A stretch of 13,673 nucleotides of DNA from Acidobacteriota bacterium (lineage in GTDB: Bacteria; Acidobacteriota; Blastocatellia; Pyrinomonadales; Pyrinomonadaceae): contig JAKOSS010000878.1 in NCBI GenBank assembly GCA_029777145.1, positions 1-13,673 of the forward strand. Direction: 5' to 3'. Position numbers and translations under genes: made by a program. Below, piece by piece: positions 6,877 to 13,673 of this stretch. The notes beneath the pieces are model-generated. The model had not been told where the DNA came from. It ran no database searches and saw nothing but the letters and a program-made list of their open reading frames with translations. How positions within the stretch are numbered: position 1 is the first letter of the stretch; each line of letters begins with the position of its first letter.

Positions 6877-7983
6877 TTGGATTCCGCCTTTACAAACAGT
6901 GACGCGGCGCTCGTCCGGCGATCGTTGGAACTGGCCGCCGGAGGGATCGGCCTCGCCAGTCCGAATCCGCTGGTCGGCTGCGTGGTCACCGATCGCGACG
7001 GCAACGTCGTCGGCGAGGGAACGTTCGAATACGAGCGGGTGACGCATGCCGAGGCGATCGCCCTCGAACAGGCGGGTGAGCGCGCCCGCGGGGGGACGGC
7101 CTACGTTTCGCTCGAGCCGCATTCATACCACGGCCGGACGCCGCCGTGCACCGAGGCGCTGATCGCCGCCGGCATCGCGCGGGTCGTGTGCCCGATCGAG
7201 GATCCGAATCCGCGTGTTTCAGGCCGCGGATTCGACGCGCTTCGGGCTGCCGGAATCGAGGTCGTGACGGGACTTTTGGCGGATGAGGCGCGGCGGCTCA
7301 ATGAAAAGTTCTGCGTCTGGCACGATCAGGGAAGGCCTTTTGTTCATTTGAAGCTCGCGATGAGCCTCGACGGGCGGATCTCGCTCGCCAATTCCGTATC
7401 GACGGCACTTTCCGGCACTCAATCCGCCGCCCGCGTGCAGGAGATCAGGCATGAGCACGACGCGATCCTCGTCGGCGGCACGACCGCCTTCGTCGATGAT
7501 CCGTCACTCACCGACCGGAGCGGAAAACGCCGCCGCCGGCCGTTGGTCCGGATCGTTCTCGACAATCGCCTGCGAATCCCGATCGGCTCGACGCTCGTGC
7601 GGACGGCGCACGAGACGCCGACGCTGGTCGTCACGAATTCACTCGACGGATCGAAGTTGAAGGAACTTAGGAAATTCGGGGTCGATGTCGAGAACGCCGA
7701 TGCGCGCGATCTCGATCAGGTCATGCGGGCGCTTCGGACGCGCGAACTGCAAAGCGTTCTGGTCGAGGGCGGGAGCGCGGTCGCCGGCGCTTTTGCCGAC
7801 GCGAAGCTGGTCGATAAGGTGACGCTGATCGTCGCGCCGCTGCTTATCGGCGGTTCTTCGGCACCGAATGCGATCGGCGGATCGGGAGCGCGGTCGCTCG
7901 CCGAGGCGATGCGGCTGAAGCGCGTCAACGTCATGCGACACGGTCCGGACATCGAGATCACCGGCTACCCGGACGACATCTGA
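6877..7983 (+). CDS. ribD: Bifunctional riboflavin biosynthesis deaminase/reductase RibD
   Basis: This 368-residue protein catalyses two consecutive steps of riboflavin synthesis in the cytoplasm: deamination of the diaminopyrimidine made from GTP, then NADPH-dependent reduction of its ribosyl side chain. The N-terminal deaminase (about 8-145) shows SPNPLVGCVV at 28-37, the catalytic HAE at 57-59 and GRTPPC at 86-91. The second zinc-binding loop, normally EPC, reads E80-P81-H82, so one Cys ligand is replaced by His while H57 and C91 remain. The C-terminal reductase (about 153-365) shows KLAMSLDGRIS near 158-168, the GTQSAARVQEIRHEHDAILVG block near 180-200 and LVEGGS near 295-300. Length is normal for the family. 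The start is a TTG 5 nt after the ftsY stop and gives the usual distance to the first motif. An ATT overlapping the ftsY stop is a less likely alternative. No Shine-Dalgarno sequence is seen, so coupling to ftsY translation is likely. Confidence 0.95.
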   Translation: MDSAFTNSDAALVRRSLELAAGGIGLASPNPLVGCVVTDRDGNVVGEGTFEYERVTHAEAIALEQAGERARGGTAYVSLEPHSYHGRTPPCTEALIAAGIARVVCPIEDPNPRVSGRGFDALRAAGIEVVTGLLADEARRLNEKFCVWHDQGRPFVHLKLAMSLDGRISLANSVSTALSGTQSAARVQEIRHEHDAILVGGTTAFVDDPSLTDRSGKRRRRPLVRIVLDNRLRIPIGSTLVRTAHETPTLVVTNSLDGSKLKELRKFGVDVENADARDLDQVMRALRTRELQSVLVEGGSAVAGAFADAKLVDKVTLIVAPLLIGGSSAPNAIGGSGARSLAEAMRLKRVNVMRHGPDIEITGYPDDI

Positions 7984-7987
7984 CACG

Positions 7988-9466
7988 TCACGGGAGCATG
8001 AATCCGAGATCATCGACCGCGAAATTGCCGAGATTCGGAAATACATACGGGAGATCGCTGTTCGAAAGCCCGAACCATTTCGCGAGCGTCGCCGCGTACT
8101 GTTCGACCGAAGTTGTCGGAATCCAGCGTCCGCGGGCGGCCGAACCGCTGTCGGCATCGTCCGGTCCGTTCTGCACGAGCGTCGGAAACGGCGTACCGTT
8201 CGAGGCGTTCATCCCGTAAAAATTCCCGCCGGCGACGGCTCCGCCGACGACGAACGAGTGGTTCGCCCAGGCGTGATCGCTCCCGACATTGACGCCGCTT
8301 CCGCCGGGATTGAACGTCCGGTTGAAATCGGACATCGTGAACTGCGTTACCTTGTCGCTGATCCCCTGAATCACCATCTCGTCGTAGAACGCCCGCATCG
8401 CCTGGCCGAGTTGGCCGAACAGTGCAGCCTGGCCGAGCAACTGCCCGGTGTGCGTATCGAAGCCGTCAAGCCGGCAATAAAAGACCTGCCGTGAGACGTT
8501 CAGGATCGAACGCGTCTTGATCATTCGCGCGGCTTGTTTGAGCTGATTGCCGATCTCCGTGTTCGGGAACGTCGCGGTGACCTCCGGTGACGAATTCAAC
8601 GCTTCGCTGATCTGAAGCGCCTGCGTATGGACATTGCTCGACGCGGCGATCAACTCCTGTCCGGAATCGAATCCGAGCGCCGCCTGAAGAGCCGCAAAAC
8701 GCGCGTCCGTGACCGGCGTATTGTTGTAGCCGATGAGCGACAGGACATTCGCGAGGGAGGTCGGCGCGGGCGCGAGCGCGAGCGGCTGCGTCGTGTCGCC
8801 GATCGTGAACAGCAAATTGCCTCCGAACGAACTGACGAACGGGACAAGTGCCGCCGGATTCGACGCGGTCGTCATCTTGTCCGCGATCCGTCCGCCCCAA
8901 CCCGTCAGCGAGACCGAATCCGCCCGGCAGGTATAATGTTGCGCCGTCTGATCCGTATGCGAAAAGAGCTGGAACGGACGCGGGACCGAGCCGCTCTGCC
9001 ACTGCGCACGCGTCATCGGCGCGACCAGCGTTCCGATATTCGTGACCGCCGCCAGCCGGCCCTGCGCCCACAGCTCGTAAATTCCGTTGTTGACCCCGCC
9101 GGTCACCGGCCCGAAGCTCGGGTGAAGCCCGTACGAGAGCCCGCCGATCCGCGGCACGGAAACCGGCAGCAATGAAGCCTGGGAAAGCGCCAGTCCCTGC
9201 GGCGACCTCGCCGCCGAATATGACGCATAGTTGCTGACATTCTGATCGTCATGCGCCGGAACGATCATGTTGTTGCCGTCGTTTCCTCCGGAAAGGTAAA
9301 CGAGAACCAGCGCGCGATAGTCGGACGGCGTCCCCGACGGCCGTTTGACGGATCGTTTCTGCGCGAGCGCACTGATCGAGCCGAAAAAACCGATCTCGGA
9401 CGCAAGTGCCGACATCGTGACGGCCCCGCCAAGTGATTTCAAGAAGCTGCGTCTGTTGTTTTTCAT
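7988..9466 (-). CDS. DUF1501 family protein, Tat-exported
   Basis: This 492-residue protein belongs to the DUF1501 family, which has distant alkaline-phosphatase/sulfatase-like sequence features but no settled function. It begins with a twin-arginine signal (NRRSFLK at 4-10, hydrophobic stretch, ALA cleavage site near 33-35), so it should be exported folded, possibly carrying a bound metal. Family blocks visible are [10 protein letters not shown] (57-66), FSHTDQ (168-173), DGFDTH (334-339), SDFNRT (379-384) and GSDHAWANH (395-403). The His and Asp residues in these blocks are candidate metal ligands. The start ATG has a good Shine-Dalgarno sequence. The gene follows the DUF1800 gene by 26 nt in the same operon, an order found repeatedly in bacteria. 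Its stop codon is 4 bp from the ribD stop, tail to tail, with no terminator between. Confidence 0.92.
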   Translation of the reverse strand: MKNNRRSFLKSLGGAVTMSALASEIGFFGSISALAQKRSVKRPSGTPSDYRALVLVYLSGGNDGNNMIVPAHDDQNVSNYASYSAARSPQGLALSQASLLPVSVPRIGGLSYGLHPSFGPVTGGVNNGIYELWAQGRLAAVTNIGTLVAPMTRAQWQSGSVPRPFQLFSHTDQTAQHYTCRADSVSLTGWGGRIADKMTTASNPAALVPFVSSFGGNLLFTIGDTTQPLALAPAPTSLANVLSLIGYNNTPVTDARFAALQAALGFDSGQELIAASSNVHTQALQISEALNSSPEVTATFPNTEIGNQLKQAARMIKTRSILNVSRQVFYCRLDGFDTHTGQLLGQAALFGQLGQAMRAFYDEMVIQGISDKVTQFTMSDFNRTFNPGGSGVNVGSDHAWANHSFVVGGAVAGGNFYGMNASNGTPFPTLVQNGPDDADSGSAARGRWIPTTSVEQYAATLAKWFGLSNSDLPYVFPNLGNFAVDDLGFMLP

Positions 9467-9474
9467 TGAATAAA

Positions 9475-9478
9475 CCTC
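9475..9478 (-). promoter_or_regulatory. Ribosome binding site of the DUF1501 gene
   Basis: Read on the minus strand, GAGG (within CTGAGG) lies 8 nt before the ATG at 9466. It sits in the 26-nt gap after the DUF1800 stop codon, so the second gene of the pair has its own initiation site and does not depend fully on translational coupling. Confidence 0.7.
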
Positions 9479-9492
9479 AGCTATTTGCGCAC

Positions 9493-11601
9493 TCAGCGCT
9501 GGATCTGAAATTGCGACGAAGCCGCGACAAGGTAAACAGCCTGTTTCGCCCTCAACGCCGGATTCGATTCCGGCACGGCGAGAATCGCGTTCAGCAGCGA
9601 ATCACGGTGTTCGGCTGAGATCGTGCCGTGCAACAGTCGGTAATCAAGCAGATCGACGAGTCTGTTGCCCGTCGGGTCGGCCGCGGCCGCTTCGGTCGCC
9701 TCGCTGAGGTCGATCGATATTCCCCGAAGCGAGTCGGTCGCGTTCGGGGCGAAACCGTCGAAAACGAGCACCGAAATGAAGTTCGTCCGGTTCGTCGCGA
9801 GCGACGTGTTCAAAAGCGCGAATTCGGGCGCATTGAGCGAGGTCCCCGGAACGATGAAATCAGGCGGGTAGTAGTTGAAAACGGTCGGCGAATTGAAAGG
9901 ATTCTGGCCGAGTTTCTTCATCGGATCGCTCAACCCGCCGTCGGTGATCGATTCGCCGTTCCACGAACGCGCCGGAAAGTTCCTTCCGAGATTCGTCATC
10001 AATTGAACGGGTTCACGGAGTTTTCCGTATCGCGGAGCCGTCTTGACGTCGCCGCGGGCCTCGGGATCGAGCAGGATCGCTTTGATCACGGCCTTCATGT
10101 CGCCGCGGACGTTCTGTCCGTTGTTGTTGAAGACATTCGCGACGCGTTCGACGTATGCCGGCGACGGATCGCTGGTGACGAGATGCTGGATCATCAGCCG
10201 GCCGATATACGGACCGACGTTCGGATGGTTGAAAATGTTGTCGATCGCGGCGTTCAGCGAAGCATATGCATAAGTCGAGGTCGCTTCCGGCGTCGCGCAA
10301 TCGGCACATGCAGCGATCTCATTCACCGCTCCGGGATAATCGAGGAGCGATTTCGGCCCGGTGTCGTGATTTGCCGGATTGAGCAACATCGGATCCTTGA
10401 AATTCTGGATCCCGGGAATCGCGCTCGGACAACCTGCCGTGTTGCAGAACGTCCAACCGGTGAAGACTTTCGCGAAGTTGTTGACGGTTTCCTGATCGTA
10501 GGTCGCGATCGGGTTGTTTGATCCGTCGCGTTGGATCGTCCCGTCGGGATTGAGCCTGAAGAGTCCGATCGAGAACAGTTGGAGGATCTCGCGTCCGTAA
10601 TTTTCGTTCGGATTGTTCTTCGTACTGCGGACCATATCGAGGTAATCGCCCATCGCCGGATTCAGCGTGACGTCATAAAGGATGTCGCGGTAATTCGAAA
10701 ACGCATCCCGGGCGAGCAGTTTCTGATACGCGATCATGTGGCCCGACTGCTGGATCGTCACCCCCGAAGTGACGAGTATCTGACTCAGCGCCCACGCTAC
10801 ACGGTGCCGAAGCTGCGCATCACCGTAATAAGCTTCCTTGAAGAACCATTGCTGCAACGGCTGCATCGTGTAGCGCTCCCTAAAACACGCGGGAAACGTC
10901 GTCGCCGAGCACGACGTCGGCGGCGTCGTCGGCATCATCGGAATGTCAGGGTAGGGAATCGTCGGATACGGAGCGTCGAATTGTTCCGCGAGCCACGTGC
11001 GCAGGCCGATCCGGCGGAGTCGATTGTCGAGCTGCGCGGTCGGGCCAAACGCGGCCTGTTCGAGAAAACGGATGCGGTCACCGGACCATCGGTATCCAAC
11101 GACCTCGGGAGCCGGAGTCGCGGAATTTGCGGGGCGCAAGCCCGACGGTATCCCGATCGTTCCTCCGGTGCGCCCGAGGTTGATCTTAACGACGTTGCTC
11201 ATCAACCCGCGCCACGTCACGTAGATCAGCGATTCGCCGTCGAAAACCGGTTCGCTGTAATTTCCGGTCGCGTCGGCGATCCGCACCGTAAGTGCGATAC
11301 CGGACTTTTCGGATCTGTCGAATTTCTCAACCGGCAGCTGAAAGGTACGCCCGCTTTTTTGGTAAAGAAAGACACCGAACGCCCGCGGATCGTTACCGTC
11401 CGCATCGCCGAGATCCGCCAGGCGAAGGCGGGCGTACGGCCGATCAGGGCTGACGATCGCGCCCCGTGATGGCTTTCCCAAGGTTTCCAGGCCCGTCAGT
11501 ACCGGTGCAGGCGAGTTCGGGTCGGGATCGTCCTCACCGAAAACGTGTGTCGGAACGATGAAAAGGATCGCCGCGAAAATCAGGAACGCAAACTTATTCA
11601 T
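9493..11601 (-). CDS. DUF1800 family protein, Sec-exported
   Basis: This 702-residue protein (from the ATG at 11601) has a Sec-type signal peptide at about 1-22 (basic N-terminus, hydrophobic core, cleavage near VFG-ED). An N-terminal beta-rich region lies at about 30-150, and the DUF1800 domain runs from about 175 to the C-terminus. Family blocks include [11 protein letters not shown] (178-188), [11 protein letters not shown] (267-277), [17 protein letters not shown] (332-348) and [12 protein letters not shown] (374-385). It ends in SSQFQIQR, the usual C-terminus of the family. Three closely spaced Cys pairs (231/239, 386/391, 432/435) could form disulfides after export. An open frame extends 60 codons upstream to 11781, but that would overlap rsmA and bury the signal peptide. 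The ATG at 11601 has a GGGG stretch 7 nt upstream. The DUF1501 gene follows directly. Members of this pair are presumed to act together outside the cytoplasm; the biochemical role is not established. Confidence 0.92.
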   Translation of the reverse strand: MNKFAFLIFAAILFIVPTHVFGEDDPDPNSPAPVLTGLETLGKPSRGAIVSPDRPYARLRLADLGDADGNDPRAFGVFLYQKSGRTFQLPVEKFDRSEKSGIALTVRIADATGNYSEPVFDGESLIYVTWRGLMSNVVKINLGRTGGTIGIPSGLRPANSATPAPEVVGYRWSGDRIRFLEQAAFGPTAQLDNRLRRIGLRTWLAEQFDAPYPTIPYPDIPMMPTTPPTSCSATTFPACFRERYTMQPLQQWFFKEAYYGDAQLRHRVAWALSQILVTSGVTIQQSGHMIAYQKLLARDAFSNYRDILYDVTLNPAMGDYLDMVRSTKNNPNENYGREILQLFSIGLFRLNPDGTIQRDGSNNPIATYDQETVNNFAKVFTGWTFCNTAGCPSAIPGIQNFKDPMLLNPANHDTGPKSLLDYPGAVNEIAACADCATPEATSTYAYASLNAAIDNIFNHPNVGPYIGRLMIQHLVTSDPSPAYVERVANVFNNNGQNVRGDMKAVIKAILLDPEARGDVKTAPRYGKLREPVQLMTNLGRNFPARSWNGESITDGGLSDPMKKLGQNPFNSPTVFNYYPPDFIVPGTSLNAPEFALLNTSLATNRTNFISVLVFDGFAPNATDSLRGISIDLSEATEAAAADPTGNRLVDLLDYRLLHGTISAEHRDSLLNAILAVPESNPALRAKQAVYLVAASSQFQIQR

Positions 11602-11653
11602 GGTTGAACCCCGGTTGATCTGCTGGATTGGTGGCAATGATGCGAACTCTGGA

Positions 11654-11682
11654 AGAGTAAACGACACTCGGATTATTTTCAA
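11654..11682 (-). promoter_or_regulatory. Candidate promoter for the DUF1800-DUF1501 operon
   Basis: On the minus strand, TTGAAA (11682-11677, 5 of 6 to the -35 consensus) is followed after exactly 17 bp by TACTCT (11659-11654, 3 of 6). Transcription would begin near 11647, giving a leader of about 45 nt. The -10 is poor, so this is only a candidate. Confidence 0.3.
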
Positions 11683-11701
11683 CAGAAACATTCGGCGCGG
11701 C

Positions 11702-11730
11702 TTCAAACTCTCGGTCGAAACGCCTAAACT
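11702..11730 (+). promoter_or_regulatory. Candidate promoter for rsmA
   Basis: TTCAAA (11702-11707, 4 of 6) and TAAACT (11725-11730, 4 of 6) are 17 bp apart. The predicted transcription start near 11737 falls only about 2 nt before the rsmA ATG at 11739. A real promoter here would yield a nearly leaderless mRNA, which fits the lack of any Shine-Dalgarno sequence before that ATG. Confidence 0.35.
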
Positions 11731-11738
11731 CGAACCCG

Positions 11739-12545
11739 ATGCGAAATCGCGACCGCGGCATTCCATACGCGAAAAAGTCACTCGGGCAGAACTTCTTGGC
11801 CGATCGGGCGATCGTGCGCAAGATCGTCGACAGCCTTGAGGTCGCGAACGGCGAACCGGTGATCGAGATCGGCCCGGGACGCGGAGCCCTGACGGAGGAA
11901 CTTCTGGTGCGCGGTGCCGAAGTGTCGGCGATCGAGATCGATCGGGACCTCGTTCCCGAACTCGCGCAGCAGTTCTCCGATCAGCCTCGGTTCAAAGTGA
12001 TCGAGGCCGACGCTCTGACTGTCGATTTCGGAGAACTTGCAGCGTCGCCGTCGAAACTTGCCGCGAATCTTCCGTACTACATTTCGACGCCGATCCTCCG
12101 CCGACTCGCGGAACAGCGATCGTACTTTACAAGCCTCGTTCTGATGCTTCAAAAAGAGGTCGTCGACCGGATGACGGCACCGCCCGGCAACAGCGATCGG
12201 GGCTTTCTGACCGTGATCGTCGAAGCCGCTTTCGACGCCGAGAAGCTTTTTGACGTGCCTCCGGGTGCGTTCCGACCGGTTCCAAAAGTCACGAGTTCCG
12301 TTGTCAGATTGACGCCTAAGGATTGCGGGATCACAAATGAGAGGCAGTTTGAAATGGTCGTCAGCGCGGGATTCAAGCAGAAACGCAAGACCTTGCTGAA
12401 CAATCTGAAAAAGGCGCCGGAGCTTGGATTTGATGATCCGGCGGACATAATGTCGCGCGCCGGGATCGACCAAAAAGCAAGGGCCGAAGACCTGACGCTA
12501 GAAGACTGGAGGCGGTTGGCGGATGCCGTGTCGCTTACTTCTTGA
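11739..12545 (+). CDS. rsmA: 16S rRNA (adenine1518-N6/adenine1519-N6)-dimethyltransferase RsmA (KsgA)
   Basis: This 268-residue SAM-dependent enzyme dimethylates two adjacent adenines in the 3' terminal helix of 16S rRNA late in small-subunit assembly. The N-terminus contains the family tag KKSLGQNFL (12-20). The SAM site is EIGPGRGALT (43-52) with acidic E66/D68 at the end of the second strand and D91 in EADAL. The catalytic NLPYYIS motif is at 110-116. QKEVVDRMTAPPGNSDRG (128-145) and FRPVPKVTSSVV (168-179) are also conserved family blocks. The C-terminal helical domain with KQKRKTLLNNL (214-224) is complete, and length is normal. The ATG at 11739 is the natural start, with no Shine-Dalgarno sequence. 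The last 11 bp overlap the 3' end of the convergent VWA gene. Confidence 0.97.
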   Translation: MRNRDRGIPYAKKSLGQNFLADRAIVRKIVDSLEVANGEPVIEIGPGRGALTEELLVRGAEVSAIEIDRDLVPELAQQFSDQPRFKVIEADALTVDFGELAASPSKLAANLPYYISTPILRRLAEQRSYFTSLVLMLQKEVVDRMTAPPGNSDRGFLTVIVEAAFDAEKLFDVPPGAFRPVPKVTSSVVRLTPKDCGITNERQFEMVVSAGFKQKRKTLLNNLKKAPELGFDDPADIMSRAGIDQKARAEDLTLEDWRRLADAVSLTS

Positions 12546-13536
12546 CGCGGTAGCTGTATCGCGAGCGGACCGAAACGTCCGGACGCGAAACTTTGACCTT
12601 GATCTCGTGGACGGACGAATCGTCGAGGCCTTCATCCGGATAGAATCCGATCCGATACTGCTGACGGAGTTCCTGCGCGATGCTCAGAAAAACCTTATCG
12701 AGATCGTTGTCCTTTTTCTCAAAAAGCGTGCCCGCCGACAAATCCGCGAGTCGTTTCAGATAATCCATCGCGCGCTCGTTCTGGATCTCGTCGCGGCGCC
12801 GGACCCGGTCGTCCTGACGCGGAAACGGCCGTCGGTTGCGCCCCATTCCTCCGCCGAACCGCCGGTTGCGTCTCATCATCACCTGCTGCCTGAACGAGGT
12901 TTCATAGAAGATCGGATAGATCATTACGTCCGATTCCTCGATCCGGCGGAGAACTTCGTTTTCGAGCGCATAACTCCCGAAATCCTTTCCGTCGGTCAGC
13001 ATGATGATCGCCTTGCGCCCGGTCGATTTGGACAGATGCTTGGTCACCGTGTCGATCACCGCATCGCGCATCACGGTGCCTGTCATCTCGCCGATCTCGA
13101 CGTCCTTGATCGCTTTTTCAAGCTGTTTCTTGTCGGAAGTCAGAGGCGAATTGATGTGGACGTCGTAATCGAACGACACGATCATTGCGCTGTCATTCGG
13201 TGAAAGGATTCTGACAAACTCTTTGGCGGCTTTTTTGATGTTACCGAGAACGCCTTCGGTGCTCCGGCTCGTATCGAGCAGAATCGCCACCCTGAGCGGC
13301 TCTTCGGCGGTAGCGAAAAAGGCGATCTCGCGGGGTTTTCCGTCGGACCACACCGCAAATTCTTCGCGTTTCAAGCCCGGAAGATAACGTCCCTGACGGT
13401 CGCTGACGACGACCGGGACACTCACCAAGCTCGTCTCGACGCGGATCGTTTCGCTGTCCTCGGTCTGCGCGTAGACCGGCGCGATCGCTGCCAAAAGCGG
13501 TAAGAGAAGGATTCCGATGCGGATTCGGGCATTCAT
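12535..13536 (-). CDS. Exported VWA-domain protein of the acidobacterial VWFA-related type
   Basis: This 333-residue protein has a Sec signal peptide (about 1-23, cleavage near VYA-Q). A beta-rich N-terminal segment (about 30-75) contains the VSVPVVVSDRQGRYLPGL and FAVWSDGKP pattern seen at the front of the acidobacterial VWFA-related family. A VWA domain spans about 82-290. The metal-ion-dependent adhesion site is complete: D88-x-S90-x-S92, T154 and D182. A C-terminal beta segment (about 291-333) has YRIGFYP. An unusual stretch at about 207-250 is very rich in Arg with Gly and Pro, and interrupts the domain between a predicted strand (MIYPIFYE) and helix (MDYLKRLADLSAGTLF). The likely setting is the periplasm or outer surface, in metal-dependent protein contacts; the partner is unknown. 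No clear Shine-Dalgarno sequence precedes the ATG. Instead a perfect 9-bp dyad sits 3 nt in front of it. Confidence 0.9.
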   Translation of the reverse strand: MNARIRIGILLLPLLAAIAPVYAQTEDSETIRVETSLVSVPVVVSDRQGRYLPGLKREEFAVWSDGKPREIAFFATAEEPLRVAILLDTSRSTEGVLGNIKKAAKEFVRILSPNDSAMIVSFDYDVHINSPLTSDKKQLEKAIKDVEIGEMTGTVMRDAVIDTVTKHLSKSTGRKAIIMLTDGKDFGSYALENEVLRRIEESDVMIYPIFYETSFRQQVMMRRNRRFGGGMGRNRRPFPRQDDRVRRRDEIQNERAMDYLKRLADLSAGTLFEKKDNDLDKVFLSIAQELRQQYRIGFYPDEGLDDSSVHEIKVKVSRPDVSVRSRYSYRVKK

Positions 13537-13539
13537 ATT

Positions 13540-13564
13540 CGGGCGTCATGGTATTTGACGCCCG
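13540..13564 (-). promoter_or_regulatory. Perfect 9-bp inverted repeat in front of the VWA start codon
   Basis: CGGGCGTCA (13540-13548) and TGACGCCCG (13556-13564) are exact reverse complements around a 7-nt loop. On the minus strand the element lies between the stop codon of the upstream membrane protein (13580) and the VWA ATG (13536), ending 3 nt before that ATG. No T-tract follows, so it is not a standard intrinsic terminator. It may be an operator for a dimeric regulator, or an mRNA hairpin that masks the ribosome site. Confidence 0.6.
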
Positions 13565-13579
13565 GAATGCGTTGTTGGT

Positions 13580-13673
13580 CTAAAGAGTTTCCTCGATCGG
13601 CGGATCGACGGCCTTCGGAAACAGCAGGGAAGCGATGATCGAGACCGCGATCGCCGTGAGGATAAATCCGAGC
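13580..13673 (-). CDS. C-terminal end of a membrane protein, probably a transporter (partial)
   Basis: Only the last 30 codons lie in the window; the gene runs in from beyond the right edge on the minus strand and ends with TAG at 13580-13582. The translation begins LGFILTAIAVSIIASLLFPK, a final transmembrane helix, and continues with the short acidic/Pro tail AVDPPIEETL. This shape is typical of the last helix and tail of secondary transporters such as sodium:solute symporters, but 30 residues do not allow a family call. It is in the same orientation as the VWA gene, 43 nt upstream of it. Confidence 0.6.
   Translation of the reverse strand, partial: LGFILTAIAVSIIASLLFPKAVDPPIEETL

Noticed and set aside
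9628..11469. Long + strand open frames (297 and 312 codons) opposite the DUF1800 gene
   Set aside because: Translations are Arg-rich with no family motif, while the minus-strand frame shows full DUF1800 signatures.
11602..11781. 60-codon upstream extension of the DUF1800 gene
   Set aside because: It would overlap the start of rsmA and put a non-signal sequence before a clear signal peptide beginning at 11601.
13241..13549. Minus-strand frame starting ATG ACG CCC within the dyad before the VWA gene
   Set aside because: It is out of frame with the VWA gene, starts inside the hairpin and has no recognisable protein features.
1..13673. Apparent excess of GATC/CGATCG words across the window
   Set aside because: Most occur in coding frames as frequent Ile (ATC), Asp (GAT) and Val (GTC) codons next to G/C; codon preference explains them without a special motif function.

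Overview
The window looks like a chromosomal segment of a GC-rich bacterium, most likely an Acidobacteriota member of the Blastocatellia/Pyrinomonadaceae type. This lineage call is inference. It rests on a VWA protein built like the acidobacterial VWFA-related family, an exported DUF1800-DUF1501 pair, and Cys-rich B-box-like polytopic membrane proteins of a kind I associate with this phylum. No phage, IS element, tRNA, rRNA or CRISPR array was seen.

Layout: positions 1-331 carry no gene. They hold two 53/60-identical copies of an intergenic repeat and then a candidate promoter. On the + strand follow a membrane-anchored HD-GYP protein (332-2143) and two tandem paralogous membrane proteins (2285-3754 and 3828-5690). 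Each paralog has a GYF/DUF4339-like N-terminus, a Cys/His-rich B-box-like zinc-finger motif and about six membrane segments. A strong rho-independent terminator (5712-5744) closes this block. A perfect TATAAT box inside the next gap probably starts the ftsY-ribD unit (5834-7983). That unit meets head-on the minus-strand DUF1800-DUF1501 pair (11601 to 7988), with only 4 bp between the two stop codons. A 137-bp divergent intergenic region separates the pair from rsmA (11739-12545, + strand). The rsmA 3' end overlaps by 11 bp the 3' end of a minus-strand VWA protein (13536 to 12535). The window ends in the last 30 codons of a minus-strand membrane protein, probably a transporter, which lies upstream of the VWA gene.

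How the genes work together: ftsY (SRP receptor), ribD (riboflavin biosynthesis) and rsmA (16S rRNA dimethylation) are housekeeping genes. The DUF1800/DUF1501 pair is a conserved exported two-gene module of poorly defined function, with a Sec-type and a Tat-type signal respectively. The HD-GYP protein should link an external signal to c-di-GMP breakdown. The two adjacent B-box-like proteins have no known role, and together with the HD-GYP gene they are the least explained part of the window. Start codons of three genes were placed downstream of the longest possible open frame, because ribosome binding sites or signal peptides decide for the internal ATG.

Most notable points: the tandem zinc-finger/membrane paralog pair; a Cys-to-His replacement at a zinc-ligand position of RibD; an Arg-rich insertion in the VWA domain; a perfect 9-bp dyad directly in front of the VWA start codon; and the palindromic repeat pair at the left edge.
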